A stretch of DNA of 64,000 nucleotides from positions 3,669,501 to 3,733,500 of the forward strand of contig NZ_CP085173.1 of the NCBI RefSeq assembly GCF_020616555.1, given 5' to 3'. The number at the start of each line of letters is the position of its first letter. Positions within the stretch are counted from its first letter, which is position 1. The translations under genes and the position numbers were made by a program. Origin of the DNA: Streptomyces longhuiensis (GTDB lineage Bacteria; Actinomycetota; Actinomycetes; Streptomycetales; Streptomycetaceae). Positions 8,458 to 17,445 of this stretch are shown in pieces. The notes under the pieces are model-generated. The model was not told where the DNA came from and did not search any database. It saw nothing but the letters and a program-made list of their open reading frames with translations.

Positions 8458-9639
8458 ATGGGCGGCGCCTTTCTCGCCGCCGCCGTCCTCGCCCGCCTCG
8501 GCGGACGCATCGGACTCCCCACCATCCCCCTGTTCATCCTGGCCGGGATCCTCCTCGGCCCCCACACCCCCGGCATCGTGCTGGTCTCCGACCCGCACGA
8601 CCTGGAGATGCTCTCCGCGCTCGGCCTGGTCCTGCTGCTCTTCTACCTGGGCCTCGAGTTCCATCTGGACGACCTCAAGACCGGCGGCCGGAAGATGGCC
8701 GTCGCCGGCGGGACGTACCTCGCGCTGAACGTCGGCGCGGGCCTCGGCTTCGGATTCGCCCTCGGTTGGGGCCTCTCCGAGGCTCTGGTCCTCGCCGGGG
8801 TCCTCGGCATCTCCTCGTCGGCGATCGTCACGAAGGTGCTGGTCGACACCGGGCGCCTCGGCAATCCGGAGACCAAGCCGATCCTCGGGATCATCGTCGT
8901 CGAGGACATCTTCCTGGCCCTCTACCTGGCCGCGCTCCAGCCGATCCTGTCCGGCGCGGACAGCCTGGCCTCGGCGGTCATGGACGGCGGCAAGGCCTTC
9001 GGCTTCCTCCTGCTGCTCGCGCTCGCGGCGCGCTTCGGCACCCGCATCGTGGGCCAACTCTTCAACACCAAGGACGACGAGCTCCTCGTCATCTCCTTCC
9101 TCGGCGCGGCCGTGTTCGTCGCCGGGGTCTCCGAGTGGTTCGGGGTCGCGGACGCGATCGGCGCGTTCATGGTCGGCCTGATGCTCGGCTCCACCACCTC
9201 CGGCGAGCGCATCCGCAAGCTCGTGCACCCTTTGCGGGACGCGTTCGGGGCGATCTTCTTCTTCGCGTTCGGCCTCTCCATCGACCCGGGCGACCTGCCG
9301 ACGGTGCTGTGGCCGGTCCTCGCGGCCGTCGCCGTGACGCTGGTGATGAACGTGCTGGCGGGACTCGGCGCGGCACGCGTGTACGGGTTCGGGCCCGGCC
9401 CCGCCGCGAACATCTCCACGACGCTGCTCGCCCGGGGCGAGTTCGCCCTGATCCTCGCCACGATGGCGGCGGGCGCGGGCCTGGACGAGCGGCTGTCGCC
9501 GTTCATCGCGGGCTACGTGCTCCTGCTCGCGGTCCTCGGGCCGATGGCGGCGGGCCGCTCGGAGTGGCTCGCGCGTCGCCTTCCAGGGGGGCGGGGGAAC
9601 GGGGCACCCCTCGAGGAACGGGTGGGCGCCGGGGTGTGA
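8458..9639 (+). CDS. Kef-type monovalent cation/proton antiporter (CPA2 family)
   Basis: 393-residue membrane protein with about 12 helices and no cytosolic TrkA-N domain, so it is the short CPA2 form. It likely exchanges K+ or Na+ for H+ at the cell membrane. Family features visible include the LPTIPLFILAGILLGPHTPG first-helix region, the LFYLGLEF motif and the GVADAIGAFMVGLMLG helix carrying the Asp expected for ion exchange. The ATG at 8458 starts inside the first helix and has only a weak upstream site. In-frame sequence resembling homologue N-termini (GHADTLIA) precedes it, so a CTG at 8449 or another non-ATG start is possible. It converges on the phosphatase gene. Confidence 0.85.
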   Translation: MGGAFLAAAVLARLGGRIGLPTIPLFILAGILLGPHTPGIVLVSDPHDLEMLSALGLVLLLFYLGLEFHLDDLKTGGRKMAVAGGTYLALNVGAGLGFGFALGWGLSEALVLAGVLGISSSAIVTKVLVDTGRLGNPETKPILGIIVVEDIFLALYLAALQPILSGADSLASAVMDGGKAFGFLLLLALAARFGTRIVGQLFNTKDDELLVISFLGAAVFVAGVSEWFGVADAIGAFMVGLMLGSTTSGERIRKLVHPLRDAFGAIFFFAFGLSIDPGDLPTVLWPVLAAVAVTLVMNVLAGLGAARVYGFGPGPAANISTTLLARGEFALILATMAAGAGLDERLSPFIAGYVLLLAVLGPMAAGRSEWLARRLPGGRGNGAPLEERVGAGV

Positions 9640-9685
9640 CGGATGCGCGCCGTGGGGGCGAGCCTTCGTTGCCGGATGCGGGTCT

Positions 9686-9745
9686 TCTGTGGCTGGTCGC
9701 GCCGTTCCCCGCGCCCCTGAGGGCGGGCGGCTTTGCCGCACCCCT
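9686..9745. repeat. Dispersed Streptomyces intergenic repeat (GTTCCCCGCGCCCCTGA type)
   Basis: The block around GGCTGGTCGCGCCGTTCCCC followed by GCGCCCCTGA matches a short sequence I recognise as very common between genes in Streptomyces genomes. Here it fills the gap between two convergent genes and runs almost to the stop codon of the phosphatase gene. Its function is unknown; terminator activity or an extragenic repeat role are both possible. Confidence 0.6.
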
Positions 9746-9765
9746 TCAGCGCACAGGCGGAGCCG

Positions 9766-10914
9766 TCAGGCGTCGCGGCAGATCAGCAGCAGCGCGCGGT
9801 CGTCGTTGACGTCCTTGGCCACCGCCTCGATGAGGTGCCAGGCCGCGCCGTGGAAGCCGCCCGACACGTAGCGGTCCGCCTCCCCGGTGAGGCGGTCGAT
9901 GCCCTCGGTGATGTCGCGGTCGGACGTCTCGACCAGGCCGTCCGTGAAGAGCATCAGGACGTCGCCGGGGCGCAGGGAGCCCTTGGTCGAGTCGAACTGC
10001 GCGCCGTCGTAGACGCCGAGGAGCGGGCCCTCCGCGGCCTTCTCCTCCCAGCGTCCGCTGCCCGCGCTGAGCTGGAGGCCCGGCGGGTGGCCCGCCGAGA
10101 AGAGTTCGTAGTCGCCCGACTCCAGGTCGAGGACGAGGTGGATGGACGTGGCGAAGCCCTCGTCCCAGTCCTGGCGGAGCAGATAGCCGTTGGCGGCCGG
10201 CAGGAAGGCGTGCGGCGGCAGGGAGCCGAGCAGTCCGCCGAAGGCTCCGGACAGGAGCAGCGCCCGCGACCCCGCGTCCATGCCCTTGCCCGATACGTCG
10301 GTGAGGACCGCCTCCAGCGTGCGGCCGCCGTTCGTACGGGCCGCGACGACGAAGTCTCCGGAGAAGGACTGGCCGCCGGCCGGGCGCAGTGCCATCTCCC
10401 GGTGCCAGCCCATGGGCAGCTGCGGCAACTTGCTCTGTACGCGGATGCGTTCACGCAGGTCGAACAGCATCGTGCCGCCGCGCCGCCAGGGCACGCCGAC
10501 CCGGCTGCGGAACTGGGCTATGAGCAGGCCGAAGAAGCCGCAGGCGGCGACGGCCAGGACGGTGCCGGGGGTGACCCGGGCGGCGCCCTCCGCGTACGGG
10601 CCGAGGCTGACCGACTCCACGATGAGCGCCGCGGCGGCCGCCGCGTACAGGCCGAGGAGGCTGGCCGGGCGCAGCAGCAGACCGCCCGCCACGATCGGCA
10701 GGACGAGCGCCGTCGGGGAGCACCAGACCGAGTTGAGGAGGGTGCCGCAGGCGATGACCGGGACCGTGAGGAGCAGGGCCACCAGCGCGACCCAGTCGGA
10801 ACCGTCGCCGCGGAAGTAGTCGACACCCGATCTGCGCATGCCGATGCGAGCCCGGTGCAGTCTCATCTTCATCCGGGCCGGAAACGTCTCGGCTTGCGCG
10901 CGTCGTCCTGCCAT
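9766..10914 (-). CDS. Membrane-anchored PP2C-type protein phosphatase (SpoIIE/RsbU family)
   Basis: 382 residues. An N-terminal region with about four membrane helices (about 40-150) is followed by a SpoIIE-type phosphatase domain. Metal-binding motifs are visible: SGDFVVAAR, LTDVSGKGMDA and MLFTDGLVE. Such enzymes dephosphorylate anti-anti-sigma factors or related serine/threonine-phosphorylated regulators. Streptomyces has dozens and the partner cannot be named from here, because no anti-sigma or STAS gene is adjacent. The ATG at 10914 has an AAGG site. It is divergent from the acetyltransferase at 11052. Confidence 0.9.
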   Translation of the reverse strand: MAGRRAQAETFPARMKMRLHRARIGMRRSGVDYFRGDGSDWVALVALLLTVPVIACGTLLNSVWCSPTALVLPIVAGGLLLRPASLLGLYAAAAAALIVESVSLGPYAEGAARVTPGTVLAVAACGFFGLLIAQFRSRVGVPWRRGGTMLFDLRERIRVQSKLPQLPMGWHREMALRPAGGQSFSGDFVVAARTNGGRTLEAVLTDVSGKGMDAGSRALLLSGAFGGLLGSLPPHAFLPAANGYLLRQDWDEGFATSIHLVLDLESGDYELFSAGHPPGLQLSAGSGRWEEKAAEGPLLGVYDGAQFDSTKGSLRPGDVLMLFTDGLVETSDRDITEGIDRLTGEADRYVSGGFHGAAWHLIEAVAKDVNDDRALLLICRDA

Positions 10915-11051
10915 TGCTCGTGGACCTTATCCATCGGCCCAGGGGCTTCGCACGGGAGGTCCCACTTGTCCGTCTTCCCGGCGGCCGTGGCACCTTCCGC
11001 GGGCGGGGAAAATCTCTCGCTTCGCCCACGGCGTCCTGGTAGGGATGGTTC

Positions 11052-12290
11052 ATGACGATGGACGTACGGGTGCTGCGCCAGGACGACTGGCACGAGTGGT
11101 ACGGGAAGCTGGAGCTGGCCTTCGGCGGAGTTCCGGAAGCGCCCGAGGAACGCGCGCTGTGGGACGACCTCACCGAGTTCGACCGGTCCATCGGCGTGTG
11201 GGACGGCGACCGGTGCGTGGGGACGGCGGGGGCGTTCACGTTCCGGGTGACGGTGCCGGGCGGGGCCCGGGTCCCGGCGGCGGGCGTCACGATGGTGTCC
11301 GTCGCGGCGACGGACCGGCGGCGCGGGGTCCTGACGTCGATGATGCGGCGCCAGCTCGACGACGTACGGTCCTGGGGCGAGCCGCTCGCCGTGCTCACCG
11401 CGTCCGAGCCCGCGATCTACGGCCGCTTCGGGTACGGCATCGCGACGCGGCAGGCGAGCGTGGAGATCGACTCGACGCGGGTGCGGATCAACGCTCCGGC
11501 GGGCACGGACGACGTACGGCTGCGGTTCGCCGACGTCGCCGAGGCCGCCGCCGCGTGCGAGTCCGTGTACGCGCGGACGATCGGCACCCGGCCCGGCATG
11601 CTCGCCCGCAGGCCCGGCTGGGAGCGGCTGCCGCTGCTCGACCCGCCGTCGGAGCGGGAGGGCGCGTCGCCGATGCAGTGCGTGCTGGCCGAGCGGGACG
11701 GTGAGACGGTCGGCTACGTCCGGTTCCACAACAAGCCCGAGTGGGACGCGGCCGGACCCAAGGGCCGGATCACGCTGCGGCACATCGACGCGCTCGACCC
11801 GGCGGCGTACGCGGCGCTGTGGCGCTTCCTCCTGGGCATCGACCTGACGTCGACCGTCCAGGCGCGCAACCGGCCGGTCGACGATCCGCTGTTCTCCCTC
11901 GTCAGCGACATCCGGCGGTGCCAGGTGCGGCTGCGGGACTCGATGCACGTACGGCTCGTGGACGTCGGAGCCGCGCTGGAGGCCCGCACGTATCAGGCGC
12001 CGGTCGACGTCGTCCTGGACGTGACGGACGAGTTCTGTCCGTGGAACGCGGGGCGGTGGCGGCTGACCGGGGACGCGAAGGGGGCGTCGTGCAAGCGCAC
12101 GGGGGACGGCGCGGACACAGCCGATCTCGCCCTGTCCGTAAGGGAGTTGGCGACGGCCTACCTCGGTGACACGTCGCTCTCGGCGCTGGCGGCGGCCGGC
12201 CGGGTGCGCGAGCTGCGTCCCGGCGCGGTCGACGAGGCGGCGCTCGCGTTCGGGTCGACCGTGGCGCCCTGGCTGCCGCACGGGTTCTGA
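11052..12290 (+). CDS. Eis-like GNAT N-acetyltransferase
   Basis: 412 residues with the layout of mycobacterial Eis: an N-terminal GNAT domain with the acetyl-CoA loop VSVAATDRRRGVLTSMM, a second GNAT-like domain, and a C-terminal SCP2-like domain. Eis enzymes acetylate multiple amines of aminoglycosides and other polyamines and end in a Phe whose carboxylate acts as base. This protein also ends in Phe (PWLPHGF), supporting an active enzyme. The ATG at 11052 follows an AGGGATGG site. The natural substrate in Streptomyces is not evident; self-protection or detoxification is a reasonable guess. Confidence 0.88.
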   Translation: MTMDVRVLRQDDWHEWYGKLELAFGGVPEAPEERALWDDLTEFDRSIGVWDGDRCVGTAGAFTFRVTVPGGARVPAAGVTMVSVAATDRRRGVLTSMMRRQLDDVRSWGEPLAVLTASEPAIYGRFGYGIATRQASVEIDSTRVRINAPAGTDDVRLRFADVAEAAAACESVYARTIGTRPGMLARRPGWERLPLLDPPSEREGASPMQCVLAERDGETVGYVRFHNKPEWDAAGPKGRITLRHIDALDPAAYAALWRFLLGIDLTSTVQARNRPVDDPLFSLVSDIRRCQVRLRDSMHVRLVDVGAALEARTYQAPVDVVLDVTDEFCPWNAGRWRLTGDAKGASCKRTGDGADTADLALSVRELATAYLGDTSLSALAAAGRVRELRPGAVDEAALAFGSTVAPWLPHGF

Positions 12291-12312
12291 CGCGGCGGGT
12301 GCCGGGTGCCGG

Positions 12313-13125
12313 TCAGCGTGGCGGCTGGCACCTCGGGCACCAGAAGAGGTTGCGGGCCGCGAGGGACGCCGTGCGGATCTCCGTGCCGCACAGATGGCAG
12401 GACATCGTGGCCCGCCGGTAGACGTACACCTCGCCGCCGTGGTCGTCGACGCGCGGCGGACGGCCCATCGCCTCGGGGGTGTGCTCCGGGCGGACGGTGT
12501 CGATGCGGTTGTGCCGGACGCCCTCGCGCATCAGCGCCACCAGGTCCGTCCAGATCGCCGTCCACTCGTCGGGCGTGAGGTCCTTGCCCGGGGTGTACGG
12601 GTCGATGCCGTGCCGGAAGAGGACCTCGGCGCGGTAGACGTTGCCGACGCCCCCGATGACCTTCTGGTCCATGAGCAGCGCGGCGACGGTGGTGCGGCTG
12701 CGGGAGACACGGCGCCAGGCGCGGTCCGGGTCGTCCCCGTTCCTGAGCGGGTCGGGGCCGAGGCGGTCGTGTATCGCCTGCTTCTCGGCGTCCGTGATCA
12801 GGGCGCAGGTCGTGGGGCCGCGCAGGTCGGAGTAGTGCGTGTCGCTCAGCAGCCGCAGGCGGACGGTGTCCGTGGGCGGCGGGGCGGGGGTCTCTCCGAG
12901 GGTGTACTTGCCGAAGAGGCCCAGGTGGATGTGGACCCAGCCGGTTTCCGTGAAGCCCAGGAAGAGGTGTTTGCCGTGGGCGTCCACTCCGTCGAGGACC
13001 AGGCCGTCCAGGAGGGCCGCGCTGTCGGAGAACTTTCCCTGCGGGCTTTGGACGCGTACCGGCCGGCCGGCGAAGCGCTCCAGGTGGTCCTGGGCCAGGC
13101 GGTGGATGGTGTGGCCCTCTGGCAC
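12313..13125 (-). CDS. nei: Fpg/Nei family DNA glycosylase/AP lyase (endonuclease VIII-like)
   Basis: 270 residues. Removes oxidised bases and cleaves the resulting abasic site. After Met removal the N-terminus is PEGH, carrying the catalytic Pro and Glu. The helix-two-turn-helix DNA-binding region (VIGGVGNVYRAEVLF) is present, and the C-terminal zinc finger has the pattern Cys-x2-Cys (CHLC) and Cys-x2-Cys (CPRC). It looks complete and active. The start is the GTG at 13125 with AGGAG about 10 nt upstream. It converges on the acetyltransferase gene and lies downstream of rpiB on the same strand, with a repeat-rich spacer between. Confidence 0.94.
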   Translation of the reverse strand: MPEGHTIHRLAQDHLERFAGRPVRVQSPQGKFSDSAALLDGLVLDGVDAHGKHLFLGFTETGWVHIHLGLFGKYTLGETPAPPPTDTVRLRLLSDTHYSDLRGPTTCALITDAEKQAIHDRLGPDPLRNGDDPDRAWRRVSRSRTTVAALLMDQKVIGGVGNVYRAEVLFRHGIDPYTPGKDLTPDEWTAIWTDLVALMREGVRHNRIDTVRPEHTPEAMGRPPRVDDHGGEVYVYRRATMSCHLCGTEIRTASLAARNLFWCPRCQPPR

Positions 13126-13196
13126 GGGTCTTCTTCTCCTGGGGTTGGTGGGGGCGGGGTGGGGGGAGCTTCTCCCCTCACCCCGCCCCTTCCCGA

Positions 13197-13285
13197 AAGT
13201 CCTGGGGCTCCGCCCCGGACCCCGCTCCGAAAACGCCGGAGGGGCTGGAACGAAGCCGCCGGAGAAGCTGGAACGAGCGGCTGGA
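13197..13285. repeat. Dispersed Streptomyces intergenic repeat (GGGGCTCCGCCCC type)
   Basis: The block GGGGCTCCGCCCCGGACCCC followed by a GCTCCGAAAACGCCGGAGGGGC run matches a repeat I recognise as frequent in Streptomyces intergenic DNA. It contains a small hairpin, GGGGC-TCC-GCCCC (13204-13216). It is followed by three copies of a GGCTGGAA or AGCTGGAA motif ending at the rpiB stop codon. It fills the gap between rpiB and nei. Confidence 0.65.
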
Positions 13286-13286
13286 A

Positions 13287-13772
13287 TCAGCCCTGCGGGT
13301 GGTGGGCCGGGATCGCGGGGAGCTCGCCCGTCTCCTCGTAGCGCGACAGCATCTCGATGCGGCGCGTGTGGCGCTCCTCGCCCGAGTACGGGGTGGAGAG
13401 GAAGATCTCGACGAACTTCGTCGCCTCTTCCTGCGTGTGCATGCGGCCGCCGATGGAGACCACGTTCGCGTCGTTGTGCTCACGGCCCAGCGCAGCGGTC
13501 TGCTCGCTCCAGGCGAGGGCCGCACGAACGCCCTTCACCTTGTTCGCGGCGATCTGCTCGCCGTTGCCGGAGCCGCCGATCACGATGCCGAGGGCGTCCG
13601 GGTCCGCCGCCGTGCGCTCCGCGGCGCGGAGGCAGAACGGAGGGTAGTCGTCCTGGGCGTCATAGATGTGGGGCCCGCAGTCGACGGGCTCGTGGCCGTG
13701 GGCCTTGAGCCATTCGACGAGGTGGTTCTTGAGTTCGTAGCCGGCATGATCCGAGCCGAGGTACACGCGCAT
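13287..13772 (-). CDS. rpiB: Ribose-5-phosphate isomerase B
   Basis: 161 residues. Interconverts ribulose 5-phosphate and ribose 5-phosphate in the pentose phosphate pathway. The N-terminus MRVYLGSDHAGYELK is the canonical RpiB start. The active-site loop reads GGSGNGEQIAANKVKG. It has no Cys where the E. coli enzyme has one, and carries a Glu as in the Mycobacterium tuberculosis-type enzyme. I chose the ATG at 13772; the open frame continues upstream to 13886, but that extension does not resemble the family. rpiB and the permease at 13968 are divergent. Confidence 0.95.
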   Translation of the reverse strand: MRVYLGSDHAGYELKNHLVEWLKAHGHEPVDCGPHIYDAQDDYPPFCLRAAERTAADPDALGIVIGGSGNGEQIAANKVKGVRAALAWSEQTAALGREHNDANVVSIGGRMHTQEEATKFVEIFLSTPYSGEERHTRRIEMLSRYEETGELPAIPAHHPQG

Positions 13773-13967
13773 GGGTCCGAGTGTGGCACGTCCCACGCGG
13801 GCACGGCGCGGTCGGGTCGTTGTCGCCGGCGGTCGGGTCGTTGTCGGCGATCGTTTACGGGCAAACGTCTCAGAGGCGAAAATCACGATACGGAGTCAGG
13901 TCTTCCGTCCGGTACGTCCCTGGGTTTGAATGCGTGGGCTCGTGACCCGAGACTTAAGGATTCGTCC

Positions 13968-15431
13968 ATGACCTCGCAACCCTCCCTTGCGAAGGCCGAC
14001 CAGGCGCCCCACAATCCTGGAGATTCACAGCCTGACAGCGGTCAGACCGGAAATAACGGTCCCGACCAGCTGAAGGCCGGACTCAAGAACCGACACCTGT
14101 CGATGATCGCCATCGGCGGTGTGATCGGTGCCGGCCTCTTCGTCGGCTCCGGCTCGGGCATCGCCAAGGCCGGACCCGCCATCCTCATCTCGTACGCCCT
14201 CGTCGGCCTCATGGTCGTCATGGTGATGCGGATGCTCGGCGAGATGGCCGCCGCACGGCCCTCTTCCGGCTCCTTCTCCGCCTACGCCGACCAGGCGCTC
14301 GGCCGCTGGGCCGGCTTCTCCATCGGCTGGCTGTACTGGTTCTTCTGGGTCGTCGTCCTCGCGGTCGAGGCCACCGCCGGCGCGGTGATCCTCAACGGCT
14401 GGGTACCGGCCGTGCCGCAGTGGGGCTGGGCCCTGATCGTGATGGTCGTCCTGACCGCGACGAACCTGGCCTCGGTCGCCTCGTACGGCGAGTTCGAGTT
14501 CTGGTTCGCGGGCATCAAGGTCGTCGCGATCGGCGGGTTCGTGATCATCGGTCTGCTCGCCGTGTTCGGCGTGCTGCCGGGCTCGGACAATCCGGGTGCC
14601 GGGTTCGCACACCTGACGGACGCGGGCGGATTCATGCCCAACGGCGCCGGGTCGATCCTCACCGGCGTCCTCATGGTCGTCTTCTCCTTCATGGGCAGCG
14701 AGATCGTCACGCTGGCCGCCGGCGAGTCCGAGGACCCGCAGCGTGCCGTCACCAAGGCCACGAACAGCGTGATCTGGCGCATCGGCGTCTTCTACCTCGG
14801 TTCGATCTTCATCGTCCTGACGCTGCTGCCGTGGAACGACAAGTCGATCACCAAGGACGGCTCGTACGTCGCGGCCCTGAACTCGATCGGCATCCCCCAC
14901 GCCGGTCAGGTCATGAACGTCATCGTGCTGACGGCCGTGCTCTCGTGCCTGAACTCCGGGCTCTACACCGCCTCCCGCATGGCGTTCTCGCTCGGTCAGC
15001 GCGGTGACGCGCCGAAGGCGTTCGCCAAGACCAACAAGCGGGGCGTGCCGCAGGCCGCGATTCTCGGCTCGGTCGTCTTCGGCTTCGTCGCCGTCTGGTT
15101 CAACTACCAGTGGCCGGACACCGTCTTCAACTTCCTGCTGAACTCCTCCGGCGCCGTCGCCCTCTTCGTCTGGCTCGTCATCTGCTTCACGCAGCTGAAG
15201 ATGCGCGGAATGATCCTGCGCGAGCAGCCCGAGAAGCTCGTCGTGAAGATGTGGCTCTTCCCCTATCTGACGTGGGCGACGATCGCGATGATCTCGTTCG
15301 TGCTCGTCTACATGCTCACCGACGACGCCGGCCGCGAGCAGGTCGTCCTGTCGCTGCTCGTGGCGGCCCTGGTGGTCGGTTTCGCGCTGGTGCGTGAGCA
15401 GATACAGAAGCGCAAGAAGGTCTCCGCCTGA
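13968..15431 (+). CDS. Amino-acid permease, APC superfamily (GABA/AnsP/ProY-type), paralogue 1
   Basis: 487-residue proton-coupled amino-acid importer with 12 predicted helices and a hydrophilic N-terminal tail of about 40 residues. The family start LKNRHLSMIAIGGVIGAGLFVGSG is present, as are the GEFEFWFAGIKV segment and the SRMAFSLGQRGDAPK loop. It is one of three closely related permeases within 7 kb (with 17710 and 19199). The ATG at 13968 follows AAGGA. The substrate is not readable; the subfamily carries GABA, aromatic or amide amino acids. No operon partner is on this strand; rpiB is divergent. Confidence 0.9.
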   Translation: MTSQPSLAKADQAPHNPGDSQPDSGQTGNNGPDQLKAGLKNRHLSMIAIGGVIGAGLFVGSGSGIAKAGPAILISYALVGLMVVMVMRMLGEMAAARPSSGSFSAYADQALGRWAGFSIGWLYWFFWVVVLAVEATAGAVILNGWVPAVPQWGWALIVMVVLTATNLASVASYGEFEFWFAGIKVVAIGGFVIIGLLAVFGVLPGSDNPGAGFAHLTDAGGFMPNGAGSILTGVLMVVFSFMGSEIVTLAAGESEDPQRAVTKATNSVIWRIGVFYLGSIFIVLTLLPWNDKSITKDGSYVAALNSIGIPHAGQVMNVIVLTAVLSCLNSGLYTASRMAFSLGQRGDAPKAFAKTNKRGVPQAAILGSVVFGFVAVWFNYQWPDTVFNFLLNSSGAVALFVWLVICFTQLKMRGMILREQPEKLVVKMWLFPYLTWATIAMISFVLVYMLTDDAGREQVVLSLLVAALVVGFALVREQIQKRKKVSA

Positions 15432-15509
15432 CCCGTCCGGGCCATCCCGGAAAGGTCTCAGCAGAAAAGCTGACAGCGGGTGTCAGGTAATGCGGGCAGA
15501 GTCCGCCGC

Positions 15510-16850
15510 ATGAACTCCGACGACATCCGTACACAGCAGCTCGTCCTGCGGCCCGGCGACGCCGGGTACGACGAGGAACTGGCCGGCTTCCAGACCGGCT
15601 TCGCCCAGCGGCCCGACGTCATCTTCGCGGCAACCTCCGCCGATGACGTCGAGGCCGCTGTCGCGTTCGCGGCCGGTGCCGGCCTGCCCGTCGGCGTGCA
15701 GGCCACCGGGCACGGGCTGCCCGGAGACTTTGAGGGCGGGGTGCTGATCTCCACGCGGCGCATGGACGAGGTCGTGGTGGACGCGGCGGCGCGCACGGTG
15801 CGGGTCTCGGCGGGTACGCGCTGGCGGCAGGTCGTCGAGGCGGCCGCCCCCCACGGCCTCGCCCCGCTGAACGGCTCGGCGCCGGGCGTGGGCGCGGTCT
15901 CGTACACGCTGGGCGGCGGACTCGGCATCCTGGCGCGGGAGTTCGGTTACGCGGCCGATCACGTCCGGTCGGTCGACGTGGTCACGGCGGACGCCCGCCG
16001 TCGCACGGTCTCCGCCGACGCCGAGCCGGAGCTCTTCCGCGGCCTGCTCGGCGGCGGCGCGAATCTGGGCGTCGTCACGGGACTGGAGATGGCTCTGATG
16101 CCGGTCGCGCGGCTGTACGGCGGCTCGCTCGCCCACGACGGTGCGAAGGCCGACGCGGGGGCCGTGCTGCGGGCATACACGGACTGGGCGCGCACCGTGC
16201 CGGACGCGCTGACGTCGTCCCTCTCGGCCCTCGTCCATCCGGACATCCCGGCGCTCCCGTCGCACCTGCGCGGCCGGTACGTGATCTCCGTACGCGTCGC
16301 CTTCACCGGGAGCGCGGACGAGGGCGAGCGGCTCGTGGCGCCCCTGCGGGCGGCGCTCGGACCGGCCCTGACGGACAGCCTGCGCGAGATGCCGTACGCG
16401 CAGAGCCACACCATCCACAGCGACCCGGACTTCCCGCACGCCTACTACGGGGACAGCGCGATGCTGCGGGAGCCGGCCGTGGAGGGCCTGTCCGAACTCC
16501 TCGCGCTGTGCGGGCCCGACGCCTCTTCCATGCACGTCGTGCAGCTCAACCACCTGGGCGGAGCCCTGTCGAGGCCCGCCGCGAACTCCGTGCCGTACCG
16601 GGAGGCGGGGTGGCTGGTGCGGATCCTGTCGCCGCTGGACGGAACGGACCGTGAGGCCGTCCGCGCCCATCACGCCCGCGCGTTCCAGCAGGTCGAGGAG
16701 CAGCGGATGGGCCGGTCCCTGAACTTCGCGTTCGGCGGCGGCGACCGAACCGAGGGGCTGTACGACGCGCAGACGCGGAAGAGGCTCGCCGATGTGAAGG
16801 CCGCGTACGACCCGGCGAACCTCTTCCGGAGGAACTACAACGTGCGCTGA
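15510..16850 (+). CDS. FAD-linked oxidoreductase, berberine-bridge-enzyme/GlcD-like (PCMH fold)
   Basis: 446 residues. An N-terminal FAD-binding PCMH domain (about 30-205) shows LPVGVQATGHG, where the His is the likely covalent FAD attachment site. The flavin-binding stretch is YTLGGGLGILAREFGYAADHV. The second attachment Cys of bicovalent enzymes is not at the usual place, so FAD is probably singly linked. The C-terminus ends in the family signature DPANLFRRNYNV. Oxidises an alcohol or sugar-like substrate with oxygen; the substrate is unknown. I took the ATG at 15510; a GTG at 15480 is the alternative. Confidence 0.87.
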   Translation: MNSDDIRTQQLVLRPGDAGYDEELAGFQTGFAQRPDVIFAATSADDVEAAVAFAAGAGLPVGVQATGHGLPGDFEGGVLISTRRMDEVVVDAAARTVRVSAGTRWRQVVEAAAPHGLAPLNGSAPGVGAVSYTLGGGLGILAREFGYAADHVRSVDVVTADARRRTVSADAEPELFRGLLGGGANLGVVTGLEMALMPVARLYGGSLAHDGAKADAGAVLRAYTDWARTVPDALTSSLSALVHPDIPALPSHLRGRYVISVRVAFTGSADEGERLVAPLRAALGPALTDSLREMPYAQSHTIHSDPDFPHAYYGDSAMLREPAVEGLSELLALCGPDASSMHVVQLNHLGGALSRPAANSVPYREAGWLVRILSPLDGTDREAVRAHHARAFQQVEEQRMGRSLNFAFGGGDRTEGLYDAQTRKRLADVKAAYDPANLFRRNYNVR

Positions 16851-16866
16851 GCGCCCGTGGCGCGAA

Positions 16867-17445
16867 CTACTTGTTGGCGAACTTCCAGGCGGTGGGCAGC
16901 ACGCCCATCGCCAGGGCCGCCTTCACGGCGTCGCCGATGAGGAACGGGGTGAGGCCCGCGGCGACCGCCTGCGTGAAGGTCATGCCGGTGGCGGCGGCGA
17001 GGTAGGGCACGCCGACCGCGTAGATGATCGCGGAGCCGAGGACCATGGTGCCCGCGGTGCGCAGGACGGAACGGTCGCCGCCGCGCCGCGCGAGCGCGCC
17101 CACGACGGTGGAGGCGAGCAGCATGCCGATGACGTAGCCGAAGGAGGCGCTGCCCGCACCGGAGGTGCCCTGGGCGAACCACGGCATGCCGGCCATGCCG
17201 ACGAGCGCGTACACGGCGAGGGAGAGGAAGCCTCGGCGGGCGCCGAGCGCGGTGCCGACGAGGAGCGCGGCGAAGGTCTGCCCGGTGACCGGAACCGGGG
17301 AGCCCGGCACGGGCACGGCGATCTGGGCCGCGATGCCGGTGAGGGCGGCGCCGCCGAGCACGAGCGCGATGTCGCGGGTGCGCGAGGCGGGCAGCAGGTC
17401 GGCCAGGACCTTGCCGGGGCGGGTGGAGACGGCAGCCGTACTCAT
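16867..17445 (-). CDS. bioY: BioY, S component of a biotin ECF-type transporter
   Basis: 192 residues with six predicted helices. It binds biotin in the membrane; the family motif VPVTGQTFAALLVGTALGAR is present, as is a C-terminal FLIGDAVKAALAM helix. The ATG at 17445 has a GGAG site. No EcfA or EcfT (BioM/BioN) genes are nearby, so it acts alone or with a shared energising module encoded elsewhere. It is divergent from permease paralogue 2 with 264 nt between, in which two similar CACAAAGGG motifs sit 33 nt apart. Confidence 0.94.
   Translation of the reverse strand: MSTAAVSTRPGKVLADLLPASRTRDIALVLGGAALTGIAAQIAVPVPGSPVPVTGQTFAALLVGTALGARRGFLSLAVYALVGMAGMPWFAQGTSGAGSASFGYVIGMLLASTVVGALARRGGDRSVLRTAGTMVLGSAIIYAVGVPYLAAATGMTFTQAVAAGLTPFLIGDAVKAALAMGVLPTAWKFANK

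Noticed and set aside
13773..13886. N-terminal extension of RpiB to an upstream ATG
   Set aside because: The extra 38 residues are Thr/Arg/Pro-rich and unlike the family. MRVYLGSDHAG is the canonical start.
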